Positions 53,908 to 62,167 of a DNA stretch of 64,000 bases are shown in pieces (positions within the stretch are counted from its first letter, which is position 1; each line of letters begins with the position of its first letter). The stretch is from Arenibacter algicola (GTDB lineage Bacteria > Bacteroidota > Bacteroidia > Flavobacteriales > Flavobacteriaceae): the NCBI RefSeq assembly GCF_018860365.1, contig NZ_JAHKPO010000003.1:434001-498000 (forward strand). The letters run 5' to 3'. The translations under genes were made by a program, and so were the position numbers. A model generated the notes under the pieces. The model saw only the letters and a program-made list of their open reading frames with translations. It was not told the origin of the DNA and searched no databases.

Positions 53908-54048
53908 TTAGTTGGCTTCTGAATGGCTATTGGTCATGCCCATGATAAAATTATCAGGAAGATCATAATTTTTGTTGTCCTCGGAATCCAAGGTCCAACT
54001 TTTTCCAATTTTTGAATTCAGTTGATAGGGTTCTGTTGTCTTTTTCAT
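53908..54048 (-). CDS. 46-residue hypothetical protein
   Basis: MKKTTEPYQLNSKIGKSWTL..., acidic and hydrophilic, ending ..GMTNSHSEAN. It starts at ATG 54048, 45 bp before the lmo0937-like gene on the same strand. Composition is protein-like and an imperfect -7 box (GAACTTTG) lies about 30 bp upstream, but no family was recognised. The gap behind it (54049-54445) holds nothing else recognisable. Confidence 0.45.
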   Translation of the reverse strand: MKKTTEPYQLNSKIGKSWTLDSEDNKNYDLPDNFIMGMTNSHSEAN

Positions 54049-54445
54049 GTTGGCTGTCTTTATATTGCTTATTGTGTTCCACAAAGTTCGTTACAGAGGG
54101 TGCCTTTTATGTTATACAATTTTTATATTCTGTTATATAATTCCACGAAATGACCCCTATTTTATTAAAAAGAGCAAGATTTTAATGGACAGAATCAATG
54201 ATTAACAAGAATTTAAGTAGCTGTTTTATTGGGATTTTTGGTTGTGTTAGAGTATCTTTTGCTAGGTATTTTTCTTGATAAAAGGAAGTTATTGGTTGTA
54301 CCCAATCTTAGGGTAATATTTAATTTAAAGTGATTTTGTTATAATTAAGAGGAGAGGATTCAACTACTAAAGAGCATGTTTAATGCGGTAGTTTTTGAGA
54401 TTGATGCCCGCTTAGAAGAAGATATTTCTGGGGTATATGTCTTAT

Positions 54446-57025
54446 TTAGACAGGCAAATAGATGTAAAAGGTAGCTCCTTTGTTTACTTGGCCATAAGCC
54501 ACGATATGTCCTTTGTGTTTTTCCACGATCTTTTTGCAAATAGCCAATCCTATTCCCGTGCCGGAATATTCGTTTTTTTGATGAAGGCGTTGGAATAGTT
54601 CAAATATTTTATGGGCATTGGCCTGCTCAAAACCAATACCGTTATCCTTAACGGAAATACAGTAATATTCCTTGGCTTTTTTATGAAAATCATCAGGAAT
54701 TGAAGTGCGCTGCATTTTTTTGCAAGCGATTTCTATTTTTGGAGTATCAAGAATACTGTGATATTTGATGGAATTGGAAATCAGGTTGCTGAATAGTTGC
54801 TCTAACTGAAAGGGGACACCTTTTACCTCAGGAAGGTCGCCAAGTACGAATTCTACCCCCGACTCCCTAATTGGGGCCTCCAGATCTTCCTGTACTTTTT
54901 CCATAACAAGATTCAGGTCTACTTGCAGGAAGTCCTTTTTCTTTTTGCTAAGTCTGGAATAGGATAGTAGGTATTTTATAAGGGTCTGCATCCGGTTGGC
55001 AGAGGATTTTACTTTGTCAATGTATTGCGCTTGTTGTTCCGTAAAATTTGAGGAATTGGAATCCATTATCCTCGAAATGAACATTTGAATTTTCCTTAAA
55101 GGCTCCTGAAGGTCATGACTGGCAACACGGTTAAAAGATTCCAATTCACTATTGGTGCGTTTTAGTTCCAGGTTTTTATCCTTTAGTTTTTGTTCATTTT
55201 TTAGTTCTTTGGTGATATCTTTGACTACCCCGATAAATTCGGTCTTTAAAAAATGGCCTGTATTCTGAAGGTGTTTTACCTTCCCTTTTTTGGTTATAAT
55301 GCGATAGGTGAAATTGGTGATTATTTTTTTCTCCAAGGCCAGGTTTAGTTTTTCGTCATAAACCATAAGGTCTTTTGGATGCACAAAGGGCCTGTAATTT
55401 TCAGGTGCTGGCTTAAACTCGTTGGGTTCGCAATCCAATAACCTGAAAAAATTATCGGACATGGTGGCCTCTTGGGTTTCAATATTCCAACGGTAGCTAC
55501 CAATTTTGGCAACCGCCTCCGCATCATTTAAAATAGAATTCTGTATCGTTAATTGTTCGTTAAGCTCCAATAAACGTTGTTTGGTATTAATTACCTGAGT
55601 GCTGTCATAGGAAGTAAGGGTAATACCATCGTTTAGTTTATTTATGGTAGTATGGACCCAAACGCGCTTTTCTTTTAATGGATATTCGGTTTCATGTGTT
55701 TCAATGGTGCCATTGTTGGCACATTTTACCATCAAGTCATATAATCCCGTTTCATGTACAAAGGGGTAGATTTTGGAGATGGATTTTCCTATCACTTCAT
55801 CGACCTGTTTTCCGGTAAGGTTCTCACTTTCGGTGTTGGTGAATAAATATTTGAAATCTATTATTTTACCATTCGAATCTCTCTCGGTAATAAGATGACT
55901 AACAGTATTACTGGTGCTTTCAAGAATATTGTTCAAAAAAGACTTGGTTTCTATCAAATTGTGGTTCTGCTTTTCCAGCTGTTGGTTCAAATCCTTTAAA
56001 TTCCGTGTAAATTCCCTTTCGGAGGTCGTATCGATGGAAGTGGTTAAAACCCCGTCCTCCATTTTTACAGCAGTGGTCCTGAACCAAAACTCATGGCCAT
56101 TGTATTGAAAATGTTTTTCGAATTTACGGGTGCCCCCCTCTGCAATAACCTTCGATAATTCGTCAAAAATGCCATTCTCAAAGTTAACGGGAACTAGTTC
56201 GGACATTTTACGTTGCTCTATTTGGTCGGATTTTCTCCCTAGAACCGATTCAATTTTTTCATTGGTAAATACGATGGTAAAGTCTTTTATTTCACCGCTT
56301 GTATTGTAAATGGGCAAGAAGTAACTTATAATATTGTCTGTACTACTTAAAATATTTTGAAGGAATTTCTCTGCGGTGACTGTTTTTTTTCGCTGCGAGT
56401 TTATCTGTAGAAATGAGATAATGAAGATAAATAAGGCAAACATACCCAAGAGTAAAGTCATTAGGGGCGTAAATAATATTTGCGATCTATATTCTTCCTT
56501 GCGCTTTGCAAGTTGAATCTGCTTTTCTTGATACATTTGGTTTCTAAGCAGATTCAACTGGGTAATGGACTTTGAAACCTTGGTTATTTTTTTCCTATCA
56601 CTGGAAGAGTAATTTGTTTTTTGGAAGGGAATATTTGCTATAATCTTTAAGGAATTATAAAGGCTGTCCTGCCAGGATTGTACCGAAAGTAGAATTTTCT
56701 GATGTACAGAATTATCTTGGGTTAGCTTCCTAAGTTTTTGGAAGGACTCCTGTACTTGCGGTTTGTAGTTTTCATAGGAAGAAATACCCAATGTGTCCTG
56801 GGAAAGCAGATTTTTAAGCTCCGTAGACTGCATTTGGGCATAATAGGAAAAAAGTTGATTTATTTCCATGTCCACCTCCAAGGTATGGGAAACCATATCT
56901 GCCGATTGTCCAAGCTGTACGATCTGCTTGTAACTGATGCTCCCAAGAAACATAAGTAGGGCAATGGCCAAAATAAGCGAGACGGCAAGTACTTTTGGAG
57001 AGGATGTTATTTTTCTTATCGGCAT
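54446..57025 (-). CDS. Membrane sensor histidine kinase with CHASE3-like and PAS domains
   Basis: 859 residues. TM1 at 12-31, a periplasmic helical CHASE3-like segment (about 35-180), TM2 at 184-207, then three PAS-type domains (about 220-340, 362-480 and 495-605). The HisKA box has His637 (RVASHDLQEPLRKIQMFI) and the ATPase has N (NLISNSIKYH, 747-756), G1 (DNGIGF, 794-799) and G2 (GTGIGL, 822-827). It lacks a receiver domain; the Rcp1-like regulator 13 bp upstream is the likely partner. The signal is unknown. Confidence 0.94.
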   Translation of the reverse strand: MPIRKITSSPKVLAVSLILAIALLMFLGSISYKQIVQLGQSADMVSHTLEVDMEINQLFSYYAQMQSTELKNLLSQDTLGISSYENYKPQVQESFQKLRKLTQDNSVHQKILLSVQSWQDSLYNSLKIIANIPFQKTNYSSSDRKKITKVSKSITQLNLLRNQMYQEKQIQLAKRKEEYRSQILFTPLMTLLLGMFALFIFIISFLQINSQRKKTVTAEKFLQNILSSTDNIISYFLPIYNTSGEIKDFTIVFTNEKIESVLGRKSDQIEQRKMSELVPVNFENGIFDELSKVIAEGGTRKFEKHFQYNGHEFWFRTTAVKMEDGVLTTSIDTTSEREFTRNLKDLNQQLEKQNHNLIETKSFLNNILESTSNTVSHLITERDSNGKIIDFKYLFTNTESENLTGKQVDEVIGKSISKIYPFVHETGLYDLMVKCANNGTIETHETEYPLKEKRVWVHTTINKLNDGITLTSYDSTQVINTKQRLLELNEQLTIQNSILNDAEAVAKIGSYRWNIETQEATMSDNFFRLLDCEPNEFKPAPENYRPFVHPKDLMVYDEKLNLALEKKIITNFTYRIITKKGKVKHLQNTGHFLKTEFIGVVKDITKELKNEQKLKDKNLELKRTNSELESFNRVASHDLQEPLRKIQMFISRIMDSNSSNFTEQQAQYIDKVKSSANRMQTLIKYLLSYSRLSKKKKDFLQVDLNLVMEKVQEDLEAPIRESGVEFVLGDLPEVKGVPFQLEQLFSNLISNSIKYHSILDTPKIEIACKKMQRTSIPDDFHKKAKEYYCISVKDNGIGFEQANAHKIFELFQRLHQKNEYSGTGIGLAICKKIVEKHKGHIVAYGQVNKGATFYIYLPV

Positions 57026-57038
57026 GCCTTAACTCCCT

Positions 57039-57485
57039 TTAGATCCTTAATAAAAAATTATCCTTGTTCAAGGCCGAGGTATGGTATTGCCAATTGAGCT
57101 GTAAAACCTTTTCAATTGCCTGTTTTAGGGCCCCAAAGCTATTGGGTTTATTAATGTAAATATTGGCGCCGTTTACAAAGGTTTCTTCAATATCGGCTTC
57201 GGAAGAAGATGTTGAATATATGGCAACCAGTAGGTCCTGAAGTCTAGGGTGGTTTCTTATTTCATTGAGGCACTGCATTCCATTCTTGACGGGCATGTTT
57301 AAATCCAGAAATACTATTTCCGGTAAGATCACATTGGGCAGGACCAAGTAATCCATTAACTCTTTTCCATTATTGAAAAGAGATAATTTAGTCTTAATTT
57401 TAATTTCATTCATGGCTTCCTTGAACAATGTTCTGTCATCTTCATCATCATCGGCCAAGGCTATGTTTAGCGTATGTAAGGGCAT
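57039..57485 (-). CDS. Single-domain response regulator (Rcp1/CheY-like)
   Basis: 148 residues containing only a receiver domain: acidic pocket ADDDEDD (11-17), phosphoacceptor Asp61 (FLDLNMP), Thr/Ser in IYSTSSSEADIEE and Lys in INKPNS. Length and LNIALADDDEDDRTLFKEAM match the cyanobacterial Rcp1-like group, which pairs with PAS or phytochrome kinases. No output domain is present, so it probably relays phosphate to another protein. It lies between the kinase and an AraC gene, all on one strand. Confidence 0.93.
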   Translation of the reverse strand: MPLHTLNIALADDDEDDRTLFKEAMNEIKIKTKLSLFNNGKELMDYLVLPNVILPEIVFLDLNMPVKNGMQCLNEIRNHPRLQDLLVAIYSTSSSEADIEETFVNGANIYINKPNSFGALKQAIEKVLQLNWQYHTSALNKDNFLLRI

Positions 57486-57497
57486 ATTTTGGTCTGG

Positions 57498-58070
57498 TTA
57501 TTTTTGGGTTAAGGCTCTTTCTTTCCGTTTAAGGATTATTTTCTGAAAGGCGGAAGGAGTAAGTCCGGTCGTTTTTTTGAATTGGGCCGATAAATGTGAT
57601 ACGCTGCTATAGTTAAGCTTATAAGCTATTTCGGTTAAAGTTAGTTCATTTTGAAGGATTAAACTTTTGGCTATATCTATTTTTTTTAAAATTACAAAGT
57701 TCTCAATTGAAGAGTAGGTCGCTTCAGAGAATACTGAGGACAAATAGGTATATGAATAGTCCAGTTTTTCAGAAAGATAGGTGGAGAAATTGTAAAGTTT
57801 AGGGTTCTCTTCATCATTGATCCATTCTGTAACGGAATCTTTAATACGTTGCACCAATGCCATTTGTTGGTCATCCATAATTTCTATACCATATTTTCCC
57901 AAAAGAGATGCCATTTCCTGTTCTTCCCCAGCTGTAGGCCTTCTTTCAAATTCAATTTCCCCTACACCGTGAATGGTGTATTTCATTCCTAAGGCGTCCA
58001 ATTGTTCCTGTAGAACAGCTTTACAGATAAGGTTAAAATCAAATTTTAAATAGATTCTCATTAATTGCAT
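57498..58070 (-). CDS. AraC-family regulator with HMA-like N-domain
   Basis: 190 residues from ATG 58070 (MQLMRIYLKFDFNLICKAVLQEQL); an upstream start at 58133 adds a hydrophobic text that is probably untranslated. The N-terminal 60 residues follow the fold of the flavobacterial 'AraC with HMA-like domain' group, but the usual Cys-x-x-Cys pair is reduced to one Cys (NLICK). The AraC C-domain is complete: FSTYLSEKLDYSYTYLSSVFSEATYSSIENFVILKKIDIAKSLI and LTEIAYKLNYSSVSHLSAQFKKTTGLTPSAFQ. It is adjacent to the response regulator by 12 bp, so it may be an output of that system. Confidence 0.85.
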   Translation of the reverse strand: MQLMRIYLKFDFNLICKAVLQEQLDALGMKYTIHGVGEIEFERRPTAGEEQEMASLLGKYGIEIMDDQQMALVQRIKDSVTEWINDEENPKLYNFSTYLSEKLDYSYTYLSSVFSEATYSSIENFVILKKIDIAKSLILQNELTLTEIAYKLNYSSVSHLSAQFKKTTGLTPSAFQKIILKRKERALTQK

Positions 58071-58311
58071 ATAATATGGGCCTGTTACATGGATTCCCGT
58101 AAACAGGGAAAACAATTTAGGCGTTATACACAAAGATGATGATTTTTTAATTTCAATTAAACTGCTCAGTGAATTTTTTATCCATTGTACACCTAATTGA
58201 TACCGTAGCTAATATTTGCTACTATCTATATGTGCAGCCTTACTCGCATTCTAGGAAGTGGTTATAATGCCTTGTGCATGCTGTGGTAGCTTTATTAGCG
58301 ATTAAATGGTT

Positions 58312-58638
58312 TTAGTTTGTTATGTAGTTTTCTTCGGGAATTTCCTTAAAAAATTCTGCTGTTTCAATATTGCTCGATGGGCTATAATTGGCCAATACTG
58401 TTCCCTTGCTGCCGTCGTTTGTTTCCAAAATATATAAAATGGACATGTCGGACGGATTGCTCATACCTTCGAAGCGATATTCCTTTAAAATAGTAACATT
58501 TTCAGGCGAATATTCAATTTTCGTCTTCAAGTCGATCAATTTCATGTTTTCCACCCGGTAGTTGCCATTAAAGCCTTTTTTTTGATATTTATCTATAATT
58601 TCTTTTTCGTTCTTGGCAAATTCATTCTTCATTTTCAT
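58312..58638 (-). CDS. Small protein of the flavobacterial 'YRFEG-SNP' family, unknown function
   Basis: 108 residues: EKEIIDKYQKKGFNGNYRVENMKLIDLKTKIEYSPENVTILKEYRFEGMSNPSDMSILYILETNDGSKGTVLANYSP. The block YRFEG-x-SNPxD...Y-x-ETNDGxKGT-L is shared with small Bacteroidota proteins that databases often label phosphoribosylpyrophosphate synthetase; that label is not supported by the 108-residue size and lack of PRPP motifs. Function unknown; it lies among stress genes. Confidence 0.7.
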   Translation of the reverse strand: MKMKNEFAKNEKEIIDKYQKKGFNGNYRVENMKLIDLKTKIEYSPENVTILKEYRFEGMSNPSDMSILYILETNDGSKGTVLANYSPSSNIETAEFFKEIPEENYITN

Positions 58639-58773
58639 ATTTTTTAAATTTATATCGGATTATATTTTTAATTGAATCTTTGGAAAAAGGTTCCTTTGTT
58701 TTTTGTAACCAAAAATCATTGGTTATACTATTGGGTATGAGGTCTGGGCATTGTCATGTATTTCCTGGGCGAA

Positions 58774-58811
58774 ATAAAAACGGACAAAATCCGCAAAGGA
58801 AAATGTCCGTT
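58774..58811 (-). terminator. Terminator of the acidic lipoprotein gene
   Basis: Stem ACGGACA / TGTCCGT; in minus reading the right arm is followed by TTTTTATTTC. It lies 34 bp after the stop at 58845. Confidence 0.6.
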
Positions 58812-58844
58812 CATAACAAAATCTAACCAACCAAAGAGAATCTT

Positions 58845-59036
58845 TTAATTGTCGTCCGTGGCGTCATCTATTTCATCACCAATTTCTTCCACACCTTCCT
58901 CAATATCGTCACCTACCTGTTCTATTCCGTCCTCAATCTTCTCACCTGTAGTTTTTTCTTCCCTGCAACTGGTAAAGGTGGATAAAGAAATAGTAAATAG
59001 TAGAGCGAATAAAAAGTATATTATCGATTTTTTCAT
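58845..59036 (-). CDS. Small acidic lipoprotein
   Basis: 63 residues: a signal peptide with a lipobox ending in Cys24 (TFTSC), then REEKTTGEKIEDGIEQVGDDIEEGVEEIGDEIDDATDDN, a low-complexity acidic segment with 3-4 residue I/V spacing (amphipathic helix). Similar lipoproteins of this size occur widely in Flavobacteriaceae with no known role. It probably stays at the inner or outer membrane. The 3' end has its own terminator at 58774. Confidence 0.8.
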   Translation of the reverse strand: MKKSIIYFLFALLFTISLSTFTSCREEKTTGEKIEDGIEQVGDDIEEGVEEIGDEIDDATDDN

Positions 59037-59107
59037 TTTTATAGTTTTAGGATTACGTACTTGTGTACTTAATGTTGTTAATGATAATTATTACAAAGCT
59101 GTCTTAT

Positions 59108-59269
59108 TTAGACCTTACTTCTGCCTGTAAATAATGATATTACAAAGAGAATCAAGAAAATAAAAAATAAGATTTTGGCAATACTGGCAGCTCCTGCTGC
59201 TATTCCCCCGAATCCGAAAATTGCGGCGATTATTGCTAATATTACAAATGTTACTGTCCATCGTAGCAT
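59108..59269 (-). CDS. DUF1328 (YtjA-type) small membrane protein
   Basis: 53 residues: [53 protein letters not shown]. Start at ATG 59269, stop at 59108. Two hydrophobic helices around the [17 protein letters not shown] turn, the diagnostic DUF1328 block, are complete. Members are envelope-stress-associated, but the biochemical role is unknown. It is too short for standard gene finding. It lies 71 bp before the acidic lipoprotein on the same strand. Confidence 0.9.
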   Translation of the reverse strand: MLRWTVTFVILAIIAAIFGFGGIAAGAASIAKILFFIFLILFVISLFTGRSKV

Positions 59270-59409
59270 GATATATGTGTTTTTTAGGTTAATACTATAA
59301 ATTGTTCTTTAAACAATCTCTGAAACAAATCTCGGGATATTAAATCACTTTGATTAACGTTATCACATTAATGGTTAACACAGATGGTTTTAGTGTAACT
59401 TGTTTTAAT

Positions 59410-60294
59410 TCAGTTGTTTGTAGGGTTGGTGAATTTGATGTTTTCCGGAATGTCCAATGTTCGTATAGGGAAGGGGATATTAATGTTGTTATCGTCAAAA
59501 GCTTTCTTTATGGCTATCATGGCGATAGTTTTGGCTTTTAAGACCTCTAGAGAGGAGGTGGATTGAATCCAAAATCGAGTTTCAAAATTTATGGAGCTAT
59601 CGCCAAATTCGGTATAAAGAAAAATTACTTCCTTGGCATTTTCTACGTTGTCAAAATGGGAGGCAATGGTCTTACATACCAAGTCGCGCACAAATTCCAA
59701 ATTGGACGAATAGGCAACACCGCACTTAAGGATTACACGGGATTGTGCTGTTGTTGAGAAATTTCTTATTGGGTTCTCCAAAACCAATTTATTGGGAATG
59801 TAAACCAAATTATTGTCCGATTGTTTTATGGTTACTGCCCTTAGGTCTATATCGATCACCTCACCTTCATAATCATTGCTCTCTATCCAATCCCCAAATT
59901 TTATATGCTTTATATAGGAAAGTACTATACCGGAATAGGTGTTGGCCAGGGCGCCCTGCAATGCCAGACCTACAGCCAGACCTGCTACCCCTGCACCCGC
60001 TAAAATTGTATTTAGCGTTTTGCTTAGGTCCAAGATTCCCAGCACTAGAAATAACCCGGTTAGAATTACCAAAACAGAAATTAATTTGGTAATTAAATTC
60101 TTCATGGATTTTTGTAGACTGCTTTTCTCCAATAGTTTCCACGTAAGTTTGGTGAAATATTTGGAAAGTAGAATTACGATGGTGAATACGAACAGAGCTA
60201 AAATAATATTGGGTAAATTCACTATTAAACTGTCTACCCAAGACGTTAGTCTATTGATCATTTCCTCCCAGGCCTCGTCTATATCTAAATCCAT
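59410..60294 (-). CDS. MscS-family mechanosensitive ion channel
   Basis: 294 residues from ATG 60294 (MDLDIDEAWEEMINRL); an ORF start at 60426 lies inside a terminator hairpin and is not the true start. Three membrane helices, with the pore helix ILAGAGVAGLAVGLALQGALANTYSGIVL (Gly/Ala ridge), then the cytoplasmic beta domain GDWIESNDYEGEVIDIDLRAVTIKQSDNNLVYIPNKLV. It opens under membrane tension to release solutes in hypo-osmotic shock. A leader RNA with an intrinsic terminator lies upstream (60388-60575). Confidence 0.94.
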   Translation of the reverse strand: MDLDIDEAWEEMINRLTSWVDSLIVNLPNIILALFVFTIVILLSKYFTKLTWKLLEKSSLQKSMKNLITKLISVLVILTGLFLVLGILDLSKTLNTILAGAGVAGLAVGLALQGALANTYSGIVLSYIKHIKFGDWIESNDYEGEVIDIDLRAVTIKQSDNNLVYIPNKLVLENPIRNFSTTAQSRVILKCGVAYSSNLEFVRDLVCKTIASHFDNVENAKEVIFLYTEFGDSSINFETRFWIQSTSSLEVLKAKTIAMIAIKKAFDDNNINIPFPIRTLDIPENIKFTNPTNN

Positions 60295-60387
60295 AACCGT
60301 ACTTTTAGTTGTTGTTTTAAAAGTTAAGAAGATTTTCAGGAATAACCCCATGATTCTTAAATATACGTTTATAATAAACGCTGATCC

Positions 60388-60575
60388 AATAAAAATGGTT
60401 CCGATATTTAAGTATATCGGAACCATTAATTAACAACCAACCTAACCATCTTAATCGAATTACTCTTGTAGTTTACAGTAATTCAAAGAAGAATACATTT
60501 AAACCCAAATGTCCCCCCGAAATTATGGGTTTACCTGATTGCCAAAACGTAAATGGCAATATTCTTTTTCTAATA
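60388..60575 (-). ncRNA. Predicted structured leader RNA or sRNA upstream of mscS
   Basis: Three perfect hairpins lie in series on the minus strand: ATTGCCA/TGGCAAT (60538-60560, 9-nt loop), TAAACCCA/TGGGTTTA (60500-60533, loop containing G6) and a 14-bp AATGGTTCCGATAT/ATATCGGAACCATT (60394-60427, 6-nt loop) followed by TTTTATT, an intrinsic terminator. An exact -7 box TAATTTTG (60579-60586, minus) stands 19 bp ahead of the first hairpin. The terminator lies 94 bp upstream of the mscS start codon, so the element may be a leader/attenuator or a separate sRNA of about 185 nt. It matches no RNA class I recognise. Confidence 0.6.
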
Positions 60576-60578
60576 AAC

Positions 60579-60586
60579 CAAAATTA
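60579..60586 (-). promoter_or_regulatory. -7 box of the predicted leader RNA
   Basis: TAATTTTG in minus reading is an exact TAnnTTTG. No TTG at -33 was found. The stretch 60587-60778 has no other recognisable feature except the probable promoter of the DUF2254 gene on the plus strand. Confidence 0.5.
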
Positions 60587-60778
60587 TCAAAGGCGTTCAA
60601 TATATGTGTGCTGTAATATCAATAAGATTGACTCTTTTGCTAATCTATAAAGTAGATGACATGGGTTGATTTGTTCAATTCATTCAATTTCAATGGTATG
60701 TGATACAATTTATTGGTATTGGGTTAGTGCAGTAAAAGGGATTAACTACCTTTAATCAACTTGTTAATTGGTTGCGAC

Positions 60779-62062
60779 ATGTTTAAATCTGCTATTAAAA
60801 TAGTCAAGGTATTATATCGTAGAGTGCTATTGAGCATTGCATTTTACCCTGTGCTCATTTCATTCGGCTATTGTCTATTGGCATTTATAATACTGGAACT
60901 GGAAAGTTTGGAATTGGCCAAAAGGTTTAAAGAACAGATTCCTTACCTCTTTATAGAGGATTATGAAACGGCTAGGGCCATATTAACAACTTTAATTGGT
61001 GGCATTCTTTCTTTAACGGTATTTAGTTTTACCATGGTCATGGTGGTACTCAGCCAGGCTTCTTCCAATTTCTCTCCAAGATTATTGCCAAGTCTGGTCT
61101 CCAATAAAAGACATCAATTAATTTTAGGGGTTTATATAGGTACACTGTTGTATTGTATTATAATTCTCATTGTTCTTGGAGCCAATGATATTGAAACCCA
61201 TTCGGTGGGGTTCTCAGCCATGTTGGCCGCAATTTCAGGAGTATTTTGTACAGGATTGTTTGTATATTTTATCCATAGCATTTCAGTCTCTATTCAAATT
61301 CAAAATATAATAGATAATATATTTCGATCCAGTTCAAAATATTTGGATAAGGACTTTGAGGATTCTAGTAGCCTAAAGGTTGGGTTGCGAGAATTTAAGA
61401 TGGATGATTTTGAAACCATTAACTCGGATAAGTCGGGCTATTATAGAGGGTTTGATGACTCTTTGTTAAGCGATTCCTTAGTTGGGAATTGCCATCAATT
61501 TGAAATACTGCCATTCGTTGGATGTCATTTATGGGAAGGAATGCCATTGATAAGAGCCCAGAATTCGCTTTCGGATGAGGATTTGAAAAACTTAATGTTG
61601 TGTATAAATATTTCCAGTAATAGAAGTGATCAAAACGAGGGAATAGACGGATTTATTAAATTGATGGAAATAGCGGTCAAAGCCATGTCACCGGGGATTA
61701 ACGATCCTGGAACTGCCATTGATGCCATTAATAAATTGGCACCATTATTTGTGAAGATTTTGAGATTTCCGCCTAAGACTTCCAACTCCTTAAGGGACGG
61801 CAAGATTATCATAGTCAGAAATAACGTTATGGCCAGGGAATTACTTCAGACAATTATTCAGCCTATCAGGTTGTATGCAAAAAAGGATAGTTCAGTTGTT
61901 ATTGCCTTGCTTGGGGCCTTAAAATTTATAGCGCGTGATGCAAAGGTTTCCAAGGAAAATAAGGAAGATGTGAAAAAGGAATTGGAAGCTTTAAAAATAG
62001 ATGTGGAGGGAAATATTGAGAATAAATTTGATCGCGAAAAAGTTTTGGCAATGTTTGAATAG
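60779..62062 (+). CDS. DUF2254 family membrane protein
   Basis: 427 residues from ATG 60779 (MFKSAIKIVKVLYRRVLLSIAF); TTG 60761 adds six residues. Four N-terminal helices (about 20-180), including ILTTLIGGILSLTVFSFTMVMVVLSQASSNFSPRLLPSLVSNKRHQLILGVYIGTLLYCIIIL, followed by a cytoplasmic domain with MEIAVKAMSPGINDPGTAIDAINKL, the DUF2254 hallmark. Function unknown. It is divergent from mscS, which hints at an envelope role. Confidence 0.92.
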   Translation: MFKSAIKIVKVLYRRVLLSIAFYPVLISFGYCLLAFIILELESLELAKRFKEQIPYLFIEDYETARAILTTLIGGILSLTVFSFTMVMVVLSQASSNFSPRLLPSLVSNKRHQLILGVYIGTLLYCIIILIVLGANDIETHSVGFSAMLAAISGVFCTGLFVYFIHSISVSIQIQNIIDNIFRSSSKYLDKDFEDSSSLKVGLREFKMDDFETINSDKSGYYRGFDDSLLSDSLVGNCHQFEILPFVGCHLWEGMPLIRAQNSLSDEDLKNLMLCINISSNRSDQNEGIDGFIKLMEIAVKAMSPGINDPGTAIDAINKLAPLFVKILRFPPKTSNSLRDGKIIIVRNNVMARELLQTIIQPIRLYAKKDSSVVIALLGALKFIARDAKVSKENKEDVKKELEALKIDVEGNIENKFDREKVLAMFE

Positions 62063-62167
62063 AAAAATTATTAAGGAGCAATTCTGTAACTGGTTTGTTG
62101 TATTGAGTTATACCATTTATACAAACCTTTTATCTTGCATTTTGTAACAATATAAAAATTAAAACAC

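Noticed and set aside
58312-58638. Annotation as phosphoribosylpyrophosphate synthetase
   Set aside because: The 108-residue protein has no PRPP-binding motif; the label in databases for related sequences is not supported by the sequence.
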